35,628 nucleotides of DNA, taken from positions 1-35,628 of the forward strand of contig JAUWQP010000005.1 of assembly GCA_030611015.1 (NCBI GenBank), read 5' to 3'. The position numbers and the translations under genes were made by a program. The notes under the pieces are model-generated. The model saw only the letters and a list, made by a program, of their open reading frames with translations. It was not told where the DNA came from and did no database searches. Below, one piece after another: positions 18,518-28,075 of this stretch. Within the stretch, counting starts at the first letter, position 1, and every line of letters starts with the position of its first letter. Source of the DNA: Chloroflexota bacterium (GTDB lineage Bacteria > Chloroflexota > Dehalococcoidia > GIF9 > AB-539-J10).

Positions 18518-18558
18518 TAGACCCTTCGCTATCTCCCAGGGAGACAAAACAAATAATC

Positions 18559-21519
18559 TCAGCAGATTTGGCTCGCAATAATATTTTTCACTAATTTCAG
18601 GGCTTCGTCAATCTTGGCTGCTTCTTTTCCGCCGGCTTGAGCCATAGCAGCTTTGCCACCACCTCCTCCACCAGTGACTCTGGCTACTCGATTAATGATA
18701 TCACCGGCATGAAATCCCCTTGCTATCAGGTCAGGAGTCACCATAGCTAAAAAGCTCGGCTTGCCATCATAAACTGTAGCCAGAACCACTACAGCGCTCT
18801 GCAGCCTGCTCCTTAATATATCGCCCATTTCTCTGAGGATAGGCATGGTCAATGCCGGCACTCTGGCAGCCAAAACTGTCACACCGCTCACTTGCTCCAC
18901 TTGCCCAAATAAATCCCCAGCTATTTTACGTGACAGCTCCCTTTCCAGTGAAAGCACTCTCTTACGCTCTGCTTCTAGCTCACTAACGAGGGTTTTCACC
19001 TTGTTAGGGACTTCCTCAAGTGAACCTTCCACTTCTTTGGCCACGCTCTGCAAGGCTGTTAAGCGAGATTCAATTAGAGATTCAGCTTTTCTTCCCGTTA
19101 CCGCTTCGATACGATGTAGTCCTGTGCCGATGCTGCTTTCGCCGATTATCAAGAATATGCCAATTTCTCCCGTTGACCTTACATGAGTGCCGCCGCAGAG
19201 TTCTTTACTTATTGCTGGCTCCCCGATTTCCAGCATCCGAACTTCCTCTCCGTACTTTTCTTCGAATAAGGCGATAGCACCCTCAGCGATGGCCTGCTTA
19301 CAAGGAAGAATTTTGGGTTCCGCTTTTAAGTTCTGGCGTATCCATTCATTAACCTGCCTTTGAATTTCACTGAGCTGTCCCTCAGTCACCTGTCCCAAAT
19401 GGGAGAAGTCAAACCTGAACCTTTCCGGCTCTACCAATGAGCCTTTTTGCTCAATACGCCTGTCCACTATCTGTCTTAAAGCAGCCTGGAGGAGGTGGGT
19501 AGCAGTGTGGTTGCGAGCAATATCCAGGCGGCGATTGAAATCAACCTCGGCTTTTACTTCGTCACCGAGAGATATGTTCCCTGCAACCACTTTTCCCCTA
19601 TGTATTATCACGTCCGAAAGAGTTCTAAGGGTATTTGTGACGGCTACTTTTCCCTTCCGGCTGCTGATTTCACCGGTGTCGCCTACTTGCCCACCCATCT
19701 CGCCGTAGAAAGGAGTTTTGTCCAGCACAATATCAACTTCATCACCCTGGGAAGCAGTTCTCGCAGGCCGCTCTCCCACTCTTAATTCAAAAAGCTTAGA
19801 GTGAGAGGCAGTTGTACGATAGCCAACAAAATTGGTCGGCTTATGGACAACCTCAATCCTAGGAACATCTCTCAACCTTATTCCATCTGCCCTGGCCCTT
19901 TCCCGCTGCTTCTCCATCTCAGCCCGGAAACCTTTCCAATCTATAGAGAGGCCTTTCTTCTTCCTATATATATCTGTAGAGAGGTTTTTTTCTCTGGCAA
20001 TCTCGGCAGTCAGTTCCGGAGGAAAACCATAGGTATCATAAAGTATAAAAACCTCGACGCCCATCAGTCTTCTTGCACGTGACTTGACATCGCGCTTAAG
20101 TCTTTCGAACCCTTCGCGTAAGCTTCGCTTAAGGGCATCAAGAGAATCGGGGGTAGATGCGCGGTAGTCAGACACAAGCTTCTTTAGATTCTCCAAATCT
20201 CTCTCTGCAGGTTCTAGGAATTCCTGAACAACGGCTCTCCCCCCCACATGTAATACGTGCCCCCATGCCCTACAGTCCTCTGGGAAATCCTCTACTGCAG
20301 CCTCTACCCCACGTTTAAGGTCTCTGAAGCGTGGCTGTGACAACGCATCCTCGAAGGACTTTTGAAACCTAGGAAGGTAACCTAGCAATTCCTCTCGCAT
20401 CCTAAAAAGAGTCTGCTCCAAGATACCCATCCCAACTGGGAGTGTTCGCTGGAATTTCTCCTCCTCCGCTGTGATTACCTCTTTAATCAAGTGCCGATTA
20501 GTTACCAGTTCAGGATATATATCACCCATTCGGGAGATAACTATCTCAGCCATTTCACCAAGGAAAGGCTTATCCAAGCCCAGTTTCCTGCCAAAAAGCG
20601 AAGCACGCCTGAGTATTCGTCGCAGGACATATCCCCTCCCTTCGTTGGAAGACATTACACCATCGGCGATAAGAAAGGCAACGCCGCGTGAATGCTCAGC
20701 CACGATTCTAATGGCTCGGTCGGTATTCTCATCCCGACCATACTTTTTCTTGGATAAGCGGCGGATGCGGTCTACCAAAGGAGAAAACAAATCCGTTTCA
20801 TAAGGGGAAGGCTTGCCCTGGATAGCGGCCAAAGTCCTCTCCAGCCCCATACCGGTATCAATGTTTGGTTTGGGCAAAGGAGTGCGTTGTCTTTTTTTGT
20901 CCTGATTGTACTGAGTGAATACCAGATTCCATATCTCGGAGAAGCGACCACAGTCGCAATTGGGCTTACATTCAGCTTTACCACAGCCAAACTCTTCACC
21001 AAGGTCATAATGAATCTCGCTGCATGGCCCGCAGGGACCGGAATCACCAACCGGCCCCCAGAAATTATCCTCTTCGCCGAATCGCAATATCTTCTCAACG
21101 GGCACGTCAATTTCTCGCCAATAGGCGAAGGCTTCATCATCATCAAGATAGATAGTGACCCAGAGCCGCTCCTCGGGCAGCTTCAAATGCGCGGTAACAA
21201 ACTCCCAAGCCCAGAAAATAGCCTCTTTCTTAAAATAATCGCCCACGCTGAAATTGCCCAGCATCTCAAAGAAGGTAAGGTGTTTGCTATCACCCACCGA
21301 ATCTATATCAGTGGTGCGAAAGCACTTCTGGCAGGAAGCTAATCGCCGGCTAGGTGGGGCCTCCAATCCCAGGAAATATGGCTTAATTTGCACCATGCCC
21401 GCGCTGGTCAACAGTAAAGTAGGGTCCCTGTGAGGCACCAAGGAGGAGCTGGGGATAATCTCATGCCCCCTATCCTGGAAAAAATTCAGAAAGGCTTGCC
21501 TGAGTTCGTCACCAGTCAC
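18559..21519 (-). CDS. alaS: Alanyl-tRNA synthetase with a large internal insertion
   Basis: 986 aa; catalytic, editing (HTATHLLQAALR, CGGTHVRSTGEIG) and C-Ala (GGGGGGKAAMAQAGG) motifs are all present. About 110 extra residues before MGVEVFILYDTYGFPPELT. Confidence 0.95.
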   Translation of the reverse strand: MTGDELRQAFLNFFQDRGHEIIPSSSLVPHRDPTLLLTSAGMVQIKPYFLGLEAPPSRRLASCQKCFRTTDIDSVGDSKHLTFFEMLGNFSVGDYFKKEAIFWAWEFVTAHLKLPEERLWVTIYLDDDEAFAYWREIDVPVEKILRFGEEDNFWGPVGDSGPCGPCSEIHYDLGEEFGCGKAECKPNCDCGRFSEIWNLVFTQYNQDKKRQRTPLPKPNIDTGMGLERTLAAIQGKPSPYETDLFSPLVDRIRRLSKKKYGRDENTDRAIRIVAEHSRGVAFLIADGVMSSNEGRGYVLRRILRRASLFGRKLGLDKPFLGEMAEIVISRMGDIYPELVTNRHLIKEVITAEEEKFQRTLPVGMGILEQTLFRMREELLGYLPRFQKSFEDALSQPRFRDLKRGVEAAVEDFPEDCRAWGHVLHVGGRAVVQEFLEPAERDLENLKKLVSDYRASTPDSLDALKRSLREGFERLKRDVKSRARRLMGVEVFILYDTYGFPPELTAEIAREKNLSTDIYRKKKGLSIDWKGFRAEMEKQRERARADGIRLRDVPRIEVVHKPTNFVGYRTTASHSKLFELRVGERPARTASQGDEVDIVLDKTPFYGEMGGQVGDTGEISSRKGKVAVTNTLRTLSDVIIHRGKVVAGNISLGDEVKAEVDFNRRLDIARNHTATHLLQAALRQIVDRRIEQKGSLVEPERFRFDFSHLGQVTEGQLSEIQRQVNEWIRQNLKAEPKILPCKQAIAEGAIALFEEKYGEEVRMLEIGEPAISKELCGGTHVRSTGEIGIFLIIGESSIGTGLHRIEAVTGRKAESLIESRLTALQSVAKEVEGSLEEVPNKVKTLVSELEAERKRVLSLERELSRKIAGDLFGQVEQVSGVTVLAARVPALTMPILREMGDILRSRLQSAVVVLATVYDGKPSFLAMVTPDLIARGFHAGDIINRVARVTGGGGGGKAAMAQAGGKEAAKIDEALKLVKNIIASQIC

Positions 21520-21702
21520 TTAGCAGTCACCTTCTTGATTTTAGAAGGTGCCAGCTCTAATGTCAATCAGGGTGGAAGAGAGTGTTCAGCAACGTCAATC
21601 TGAAAAGTCCAAATGAATTTGGGCGATGGAGAATCTCTGAGAATCTTCACTTCGCTCGTGGTGAAATAGCAGGCGCGACGCTTACGCCAACCAGAAATTT
21701 AG

Positions 21703-21813
21703 TTATTGCCCCTTCTTCGTATAATCAGGGCACCAGGTGGCGTTGGGACGCTCAGGGCGGTGACAAGCAGTTCTCCAGTTCCATTTACAACTGTCACACA
21801 GGAAAATATTCAT
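21703..21813 (-). CDS. Predicted small Cys-rich (zinc-ribbon-like) protein, 36 aa
   Basis: MNIFLCDSCKWNWRTACHRPERPNATWCPDYTKKGQ*. CxxC...CH...C spacing. The frame stays open upstream, so the start is uncertain. Below the ORF-track cutoff. Confidence 0.45.
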   Translation of the reverse strand: MNIFLCDSCKWNWRTACHRPERPNATWCPDYTKKGQ

Positions 21814-21914
21814 GCCAAGGCTTTTCTTGACCCTGAGTTTTAATTTATCTATCCAACTGGGATTGATTTGCTTCTTCACCGTGTTCGGAGTGGCAGCCGG
21901 GGCAATAATATTCC

Positions 21915-23180
21915 CTAGATATCCTTAGATAGAGTGGCTAAGAATTCAGCGTTATTCTTTGTCTTAGCTAGCCTTTCCAAGATCCTTTGTGTAGCCTCGC
22001 CGTGATTAGGTGAATCGCTATCTATCATATTAACCACGCGTCTGAGCAGCCATACTTGTTTCAAGGTATTTTCATCCAGCAAAAGCTCTTCCCTCCTTGT
22101 GCCGCTAGGCATAATATCTATAGCCGGGAAGATTCTCCTCTCGAATAATTTTCTATCCAAGTGGAGTTCCATGTTACCTGTTCCCTTAAACTCCTCATAT
22201 ATGAGCTCATCCATACGGCTGCCGGTATCCACGAGGCAAGTAGCAATGATGGTTAGACTCCCCCCCTCCTCACTGTTGCGAGCAGTGCCGAAGAAGCGCT
22301 TGGGGGGATGCAGGGCTATTGAATCAATACCACCAGATAAAGTGCGTCCGCTAGGCGGCAGAGCTAAATTGTAAGCCCGTGTAAGCCTGGTAATACCATC
22401 AAGGAGAATGACTACATCTTTGCCCATTTCCACTAGCCTTTTGGCTCTCTCTAATGCTAATTCTGCTACCCGAGTCTGGCTCTCCACTGGTTCGTCGAAG
22501 GTGGCAGCGACAACCTCGGCCTTAACCGACCTCTTCATATCGGTGACCTCTTCAGGTCTTTCTCCAATAAGGCAAACCATAAGATAAATATCATTGTAGT
22601 TAGTAGCTATGCTATTGGCAATTTTTTGAAGAAGCACAGTCTTACCTGCCTTAGGTGGTGACACAATAAGCCCTCGTTGCCCCCGGCCTATAGGTGCCAC
22701 AAGATTAATTAGACGGGTGGATAACTCATTTGATGTTGTTTCCAGATTAATGAGCTTATTAGGGAAGATGGGTGTCAAGGCAGCAAAATTGCGGCGCGTT
22801 CTTGCCAGTTCAGGGTCAAGTCCATTGATACTCTCTACTCGGAGTAAGCCGTAGTATTTCTCGCTTTCTTTAGGAGGTCTAGCCTGGCCATGAACAGCGT
22901 CGCCGTCTTTTAAGTTAAAACGGCGTATCTGGGAATTTGATACATAGACATCATTAGCACCACGCTGGAAGGTATCCTGTCGTAGGAAGCCGTAGCCCTC
23001 ACTGATGATTTCTAAGACGCCCGTTACAAACACATTCCCCTGCTCCTCCGCTTCCGCTTGCAGGATGCGGTGGACAAGCTCGGATTTCTTCAAAGCAGAG
23101 TAGCCAATGATGCCACACTCCTTAGCTATTGCCTCCAATTCATCTCGATTTTTGCTTTCTAGTTCCACCATAGTTGACAT
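21915..23180 (-). CDS. rho: Transcription termination factor Rho
   Basis: 421 aa; GYGFLRQDTFQRGANDVYVSNSQIRRFNLKDGD, PIGRGQRGLIVSPPKAGKTVLLQ, LIGERPEEVTDM, SGGIDSIALHPPKRFFGTARN. Confidence 0.97.
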   Translation of the reverse strand: MSTMVELESKNRDELEAIAKECGIIGYSALKKSELVHRILQAEAEEQGNVFVTGVLEIISEGYGFLRQDTFQRGANDVYVSNSQIRRFNLKDGDAVHGQARPPKESEKYYGLLRVESINGLDPELARTRRNFAALTPIFPNKLINLETTSNELSTRLINLVAPIGRGQRGLIVSPPKAGKTVLLQKIANSIATNYNDIYLMVCLIGERPEEVTDMKRSVKAEVVAATFDEPVESQTRVAELALERAKRLVEMGKDVVILLDGITRLTRAYNLALPPSGRTLSGGIDSIALHPPKRFFGTARNSEEGGSLTIIATCLVDTGSRMDELIYEEFKGTGNMELHLDRKLFERRIFPAIDIMPSGTRREELLLDENTLKQVWLLRRVVNMIDSDSPNHGEATQRILERLAKTKNNAEFLATLSKDI

Positions 23181-23244
23181 AGTAACCTCTTTTTAAATGC
23201 ATTTCCTTTTTCCCGATTGTATCGGGATGGTTTGGTGAGGGCTT

Positions 23245-23907
23245 TTACAATAACCCCTCTCTCGCCATCACCCTCTTCCAGTCATTCCTAAAACGCTCGA
23301 TGCCGATATCTGTCAGAGGATGTCGTATCATTTGCAGTAACACCTCATAGGGCACTGTGACAATATGTGCACCAATCCTAGCTGCTGCTAAACAATGTTG
23401 AGGATGTCTGATACTGGCAGCGATAACTTGTGTTGGGAGTTGATAATAATCCAGGTATTCAACTATGTCAGCCACCACTTTCATTCCGTCCTCGCCAATG
23501 TCATCTAATCTGCCCACAAAAGGGCTTACAAAAGTGGCTCCTGCTGCTGCCCCTAGCAAAGCCTGGTTCAAGGTAAAGCATAGAGTGAAATTCACCTTTA
23601 TGTTTTCCTTGACCAGCACTGAGGTGGCCTCCACTCCTTCAAGGCTTGCAGGTATCTTAACCACGATGTTGCCCGCCCATTTAGCTATTTCCCTGGCCTC
23701 AGTTACCATTGCTTGAACATCCTGGCCCAATACCTCAGTAGATACCGGACCAGAGACAATGGAGCAGATTTCCTGGACTAACTTTCGATAATCAACATTG
23801 CCTTCCCGCGATACAAGGCTAGGGTTAGTGGTTACGCCCACAACCACCCCTAACCTTACTCCGTGGCGAATATGTTCTATATTGGCAGTATCTAAAAATA
23901 TCTTCAT
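23245..23907 (-). CDS. tal: Transaldolase (small, fructose-6-phosphate aldolase-like)
   Basis: 220 aa; MKIFLDTANIEHIR, GVTTNPSLVSREG, VVKIPAS, NFTLCFTLNQALLGAAAGATFVSPFVGRLDD. Confidence 0.95.
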   Translation of the reverse strand: MKIFLDTANIEHIRHGVRLGVVVGVTTNPSLVSREGNVDYRKLVQEICSIVSGPVSTEVLGQDVQAMVTEAREIAKWAGNIVVKIPASLEGVEATSVLVKENIKVNFTLCFTLNQALLGAAAGATFVSPFVGRLDDIGEDGMKVVADIVEYLDYYQLPTQVIAASIRHPQHCLAAARIGAHIVTVPYEVLLQMIRHPLTDIGIERFRNDWKRVMAREGLL

Positions 23908-23911
23908 CTTC

Positions 23912-25540
23912 TTAATTCAAAGGTAGACTTGTTTGAGCGCCTTCAACAAGCGTTTCCTTGGCTGCCCCAACAAATCCCACAAACAACGGGTGAGGAGAAT
24001 CAGGACGAGATTTAAATTCAGGGTGAAATTGGCAGGCAAGCATCCAGGGATGATCTCGCAATTCAACAATCTCCACTAACTTCCCATCCGGAGATAATCC
24101 GGAAGGCACAAGACCAGCTTCCTTCAATGGCTGGCGGAAATTATTGTTAAACTCATAACGATGGCGATGCCTTTCATAGACTACTTCGCTGCCACAGGCA
24201 CGAGCTGCTATTGTTCCCGCTACCAGATGGCAAGGATAAGTCCCGAGCCTCATGGTCCCCCCCTTTTGCTCTATGCCATGCTGTTCAGGGAGGAGGTCGA
24301 TGACAGGATAAGCGCTACTAGCATCAAACTCAGTGGAATTTACTTTGTCAGTATGAAAAACATGACGACCAAATTCGACGACCATAGTTTGCATCCCCAA
24401 GCATAAGCCCAAGTAAGGAATTTCCCTTTCTCGGGCAAATTTGGCAGCTTTTATCATGCCTTCAATTCCTCGATAACCAAAGCCACCAGGAACAATTATG
24501 CCTTGAACTTGTCCGAGTTTCTCATCGGCCAGACCATCCAATTGCTCTGAATCCAACCACTCTATTTTCACCTCACGATTGTGAGCCAATGCCGCATGAC
24601 ACAATGCTTCACGCACGGAGTAATACGCATCCCGGAGTTCTACGTATTTGCCTGCTAATCCAATAATCACAAGCTCTTTAGGAGCTTTCAACCTGGCTAC
24701 TATGTTCCGCCATTCTTCTAAGTTACTTTTCTCGGCCCTTAATTCCAATCGGCTAACTACCAATTCCCCTAACCCGGCATCCTCAAGCACCAGGGGCACC
24801 TCGTAAATAGTTTCGCTGGTAACCAGAGAGATAACCGCCTCTTTATCTACGTCGCAAAATAGCGATATTTTGTCCTTTATCCCCTCGGATATCTCCTTAT
24901 CGCTGCGACACAGTATGACATCGGGTTGAATACCAATTCTCCTCAGCTCGTTGACGCTGTGTTGAGTGGGCTTGGTCTTTAGCTCGTCTGTGGCAGCGAT
25001 GTGTGGTAAAAAAGTAACGTGAATGTATAGCACATTATCTCTGCCTTCATCCTTCCTCATTTGCCTTATAGCTTCGAGGAAGGGTTGTCCTTCAATATCC
25101 CCCACTGTGCCACCAACTTCAACAAGCATTAAATCAGCACGGGATATTTCGACCACTTCCCTTATCCGCCTCTTTATTTCATTGGTTACGTGGGGAACCA
25201 CCTGAATTGTACCCCCCAGATAATCTCCTCGCCTCTCCTGAGCAATGATAGAAGAATAGACTTGACCGGAAGTAACATTAGAGGCTTGGGTTAGCTCTAC
25301 GCCGATAAACCTCTCATAATGTCCCAAGTCCAAATCAGTCTCAGCACCATCCTGAGTAACAAACACTTCACCGTGCTGGTAAGGAGACATCGTCCCCGGG
25401 TCAACATTCAGGTAAGGATCAAGCTTTTGTACAGAGACAGATATACCACGGCTTTTCAATATTTTCCCTATGGAGGCTACTGAAATTCCCTTCCCTACAG
25501 AACTAACTACGCCACCAGTAATAAAAATGTATTTGCTCAC
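23912..25540 (-). CDS. pyrG: CTP synthase
   Basis: 542 aa; [62 protein letters not shown]; glutaminase domain GLCLGMQ and FHPEFKSRP. Confidence 0.98.
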   Translation of the reverse strand: MSKYIFITGGVVSSVGKGISVASIGKILKSRGISVSVQKLDPYLNVDPGTMSPYQHGEVFVTQDGAETDLDLGHYERFIGVELTQASNVTSGQVYSSIIAQERRGDYLGGTIQVVPHVTNEIKRRIREVVEISRADLMLVEVGGTVGDIEGQPFLEAIRQMRKDEGRDNVLYIHVTFLPHIAATDELKTKPTQHSVNELRRIGIQPDVILCRSDKEISEGIKDKISLFCDVDKEAVISLVTSETIYEVPLVLEDAGLGELVVSRLELRAEKSNLEEWRNIVARLKAPKELVIIGLAGKYVELRDAYYSVREALCHAALAHNREVKIEWLDSEQLDGLADEKLGQVQGIIVPGGFGYRGIEGMIKAAKFAREREIPYLGLCLGMQTMVVEFGRHVFHTDKVNSTEFDASSAYPVIDLLPEQHGIEQKGGTMRLGTYPCHLVAGTIAARACGSEVVYERHRHRYEFNNNFRQPLKEAGLVPSGLSPDGKLVEIVELRDHPWMLACQFHPEFKSRPDSPHPLFVGFVGAAKETLVEGAQTSLPLN

Positions 25541-25707
25541 TGCTCATTACAAGAATATATTACACGAGTATAAAGAAAACTAAATCCTGCAGGTTGATAT
25601 TAGAATGCGAAACAAACCCGAATTCTCTTGCATTATAAAAAGTCACAGTTAGAATTGTCAAGTCTGCGATTTGAATCACAAAAAATCTAACCGAAGAATT
25701 ATTATGC

Positions 25708-25744
25708 AGCCTGGTTAAACTTCAGAAGGAAGTGAGACCAGGCT
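25708..25744. promoter_or_regulatory. Nested inverted repeat upstream of the saccharopine-dehydrogenase-like gene
   Basis: AGCCTGGT (25708-25715) / ACCAGGCT (25737-25744) outer arms, ACTTC-AGAAG-GAAGT inner hairpin. No function assignable from sequence. Confidence 0.4.
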
Positions 25745-25879
25745 AAGGATTTGACAGGCACTATGGAGAGTTGTAGCATTTTGGCAGCATCGACCTGCCT
25801 AGAATTGACTGACATTACATACATAGTTGAATCTGAACTCAAATCTGAGGCAAAGTAAAATTAACAGGAGGACGAAAAA

Positions 25880-27049
25880 ATGAAAGTATTGGTTCTTGGC
25901 GGAGCTGGAAGGATGGCTTACGCCACAATGAAAGATTTGCTGGAGATAGATACTGATGAGGTGTCTAAAGTCGTCATAGCGGATATAAACTACGAAAAGG
26001 TGAAAAATGTAGCTGACAAATTTCAAAATGAAAAATTGGTGCCGGTATGCATCGACATAGCTGAATATGCGAAGTTGGTAGACCTGATGAAAGGGAGTGA
26101 TGTTGTTATAGATTCAACCTATGTTTCTGGTACTACTTCTCTATCTATTATTAAGGCGGCTCTAGAAGCCCGAGTGCACGTGATCAATCTCGGCCAGCTT
26201 GGCAAAGAAGAAGAAAAACAGGCTGCAACCATGAGCGATGCATTCACGAAAGCAGGGTTAAGTGTTATTCTGGGCTTAGGAAGTTCGCCAGGTATATCGA
26301 ATCTGATGGTGAGAGAGTTGGCAGACAGATTGGACACCATGAACACTGTGGAAATAAGCTTCGCCTATGAAAGCGTAGGGACTTCAACCTTACCGATTAA
26401 GGAACCTTTTGCGTTTGCGTTTGAGGAGTTTGTAGAACACCCGTTGATTTTCCAGGACGCAAAATTTGTGACCATACCACCTCAAAGCGGCATCCAGTAC
26501 ATTGAATTCCCTGCTCCAATAGGGATGCGCCCTGCATTTTGTATTCCTCATTCAGAGGTCTGGACTGTCGCCGAGACCTTCGAAGAGAAGGGTATAAAGA
26601 ATGTAAGCGTGAGAGCCGGCTTTGCACCCGATTTCGTGAAAAAGGTGAACTTTCTGGTTGACTGTGGCCTTATGAGTCATAAGCCTCTCAAGGTAGGCGG
26701 CATTGATGTCATCCCTAGTGATGTTCTCTTCTCTTGCCTGGCACAACTTCCCCCTGAAGAAGGGGAAGTTGTTGATTATGGCTGTACGCTAGTTGTAGCT
26801 GTAGGGACGAAGAATAAAGAGAAAGTGGAGTACAAAGCGTTGATGCTTAACCGCCCCTATAAAGGATTGACTAACGCACAGCATAGAACTGGACATTCAC
26901 CCTCGATAACAGCTAGAATGCTCTACAAAGGTGAGATTAAGACGAAGGGGGTGTTCCCTCCAGAGAGAGGCGTGGACCCGAAGCCTTTCTTCAGAGAACT
27001 TACCAAAAGGGAGTTGGAGATAGCGGTAACCTCTAGAACTTTTGTTTGA
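25880..27049 (+). CDS. Saccharopine dehydrogenase-like NAD(P)-binding protein
   Basis: 389 aa; MKVLVLGGAGRMAYATMKDLLE Rossmann start, VIDSTYVSGTTSLSIIKAALEARVHVINLG, GLGSSPGISNLMVRELADRLD. Strong RBS AGGAGG. Confidence 0.85.
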   Translation: MKVLVLGGAGRMAYATMKDLLEIDTDEVSKVVIADINYEKVKNVADKFQNEKLVPVCIDIAEYAKLVDLMKGSDVVIDSTYVSGTTSLSIIKAALEARVHVINLGQLGKEEEKQAATMSDAFTKAGLSVILGLGSSPGISNLMVRELADRLDTMNTVEISFAYESVGTSTLPIKEPFAFAFEEFVEHPLIFQDAKFVTIPPQSGIQYIEFPAPIGMRPAFCIPHSEVWTVAETFEEKGIKNVSVRAGFAPDFVKKVNFLVDCGLMSHKPLKVGGIDVIPSDVLFSCLAQLPPEEGEVVDYGCTLVVAVGTKNKEKVEYKALMLNRPYKGLTNAQHRTGHSPSITARMLYKGEIKTKGVFPPERGVDPKPFFRELTKRELEIAVTSRTFV

Positions 27050-27559
27050 TGGAGTTCAACCTGGGATTTAGTCTCTCACGCAACAGCCTATTCTGATTGA
27101 AAAACGAGGCTGAAAGAAGGGTTTCAAGCAACCCGGTTAGTAAGGCCTGTGATTAGTTGGAAGAGTTCGGAGCGAGCATTCATTGCGTAACACAACATGT
27201 CCGCTGCCGAGGCTGAACCCTGGCCTTGGTGGGTAGTAGAGGAATTTCACTTCGATGAGCCAGAAATAGCTTTCGCGAAAGCGAATCTTCTACCGATTGC
27301 AGACCACGAGATGCATGAGGCATGGACACAGCTCTGGGGAGATTTGAAAACCTCGATAGCAGGCTAATGATAAAACCTGCCCGAGTGACAGAGAGGCACC
27401 ATGCCTGTGTAGTATGGTGACTCTTTTTTAAGAAGAAAACTGCAAACCATGCAATAGCGTATGATCCATGTTCAGCAAGACCCGCAGGATTCAGTTCACA
27501 AACTGCCCCCCGAAGGCTTTTCCCGAAGGGAAAAATCGACTTTGATAGGGCACTTGATG

Positions 27560-27952
27560 GTGGTGAAGGAGACCACACCATGGAAGGCACCCCGGGAGTT
27601 GAGATTGTCAAAGACCTCAAAAGAGGCACCAATGACTATGTCGCTAAAAAACCAGGATATGATGTGTTCCTGGGTACAGACATGGAGTATCTGCTAAATG
27701 GTTTGGGGTCAAGCCTGGTGATACTCTTATTTTGGTTAGTCTGTATACAGATGTTTGCGTCCACTACCCCACAGCGTCGGCGCATCAAGGTGATTACCAC
27801 GTTTGTGTAGTGGAGGAATGTTGTGCGGGGACTAGCAGTGATGCACATAACGCTGCCCTGACAGCTATCGAGTAGCTGGAGACTGGCGTCAGGTTAAAAC
27901 TGGATGATATGCTGAGTGCCATAGTTAAATATAAGACACAAAAACAGTATTA
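27560..27952 (+). pseudogene. Degraded isochorismatase-family cysteine hydrolase
   Basis: HTMEGTPGVEIVKDLKRGTNDYVAKKPGYDVFLGTDMEYLLNGLG in one frame, then ILVSLYTDVCVHYPTASAHQGDYHVCVVEECCAGTSSDAHNAALTAIE* in another. Frameshift near 27725-27735 and an in-frame stop. Confidence 0.7.
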
Positions 27953-28075
27953 ACTTTGGTTACACAGTGTTCAAGTCGAAAAGTAACATAACAAGCGTTG
28001 CCCGGGGCTTGGCGTTCTTGGGTTTCCCAGCGCTAAAAATGGCCGTAGTCAACTCGATGACACCGGCGTATCTAT

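Noticed and set aside
25768-25790. Third copy of the 33691/34111 direct repeat
   Set aside because: Only ~13 nt (GTAGCATTTTGGC) match; insufficient to call a copy.
27269-27282. 14-bp perfect palindrome GCTTTCGCGAAAGC
   Set aside because: Single short palindrome in degenerate sequence; no promoter context or second copy seen.
27180-27632. 150-aa minus-strand ORF as a gene
   Set aside because: It runs partly antisense to the isochorismatase pseudogene, has no recognisable domain, and lies in decayed DNA.
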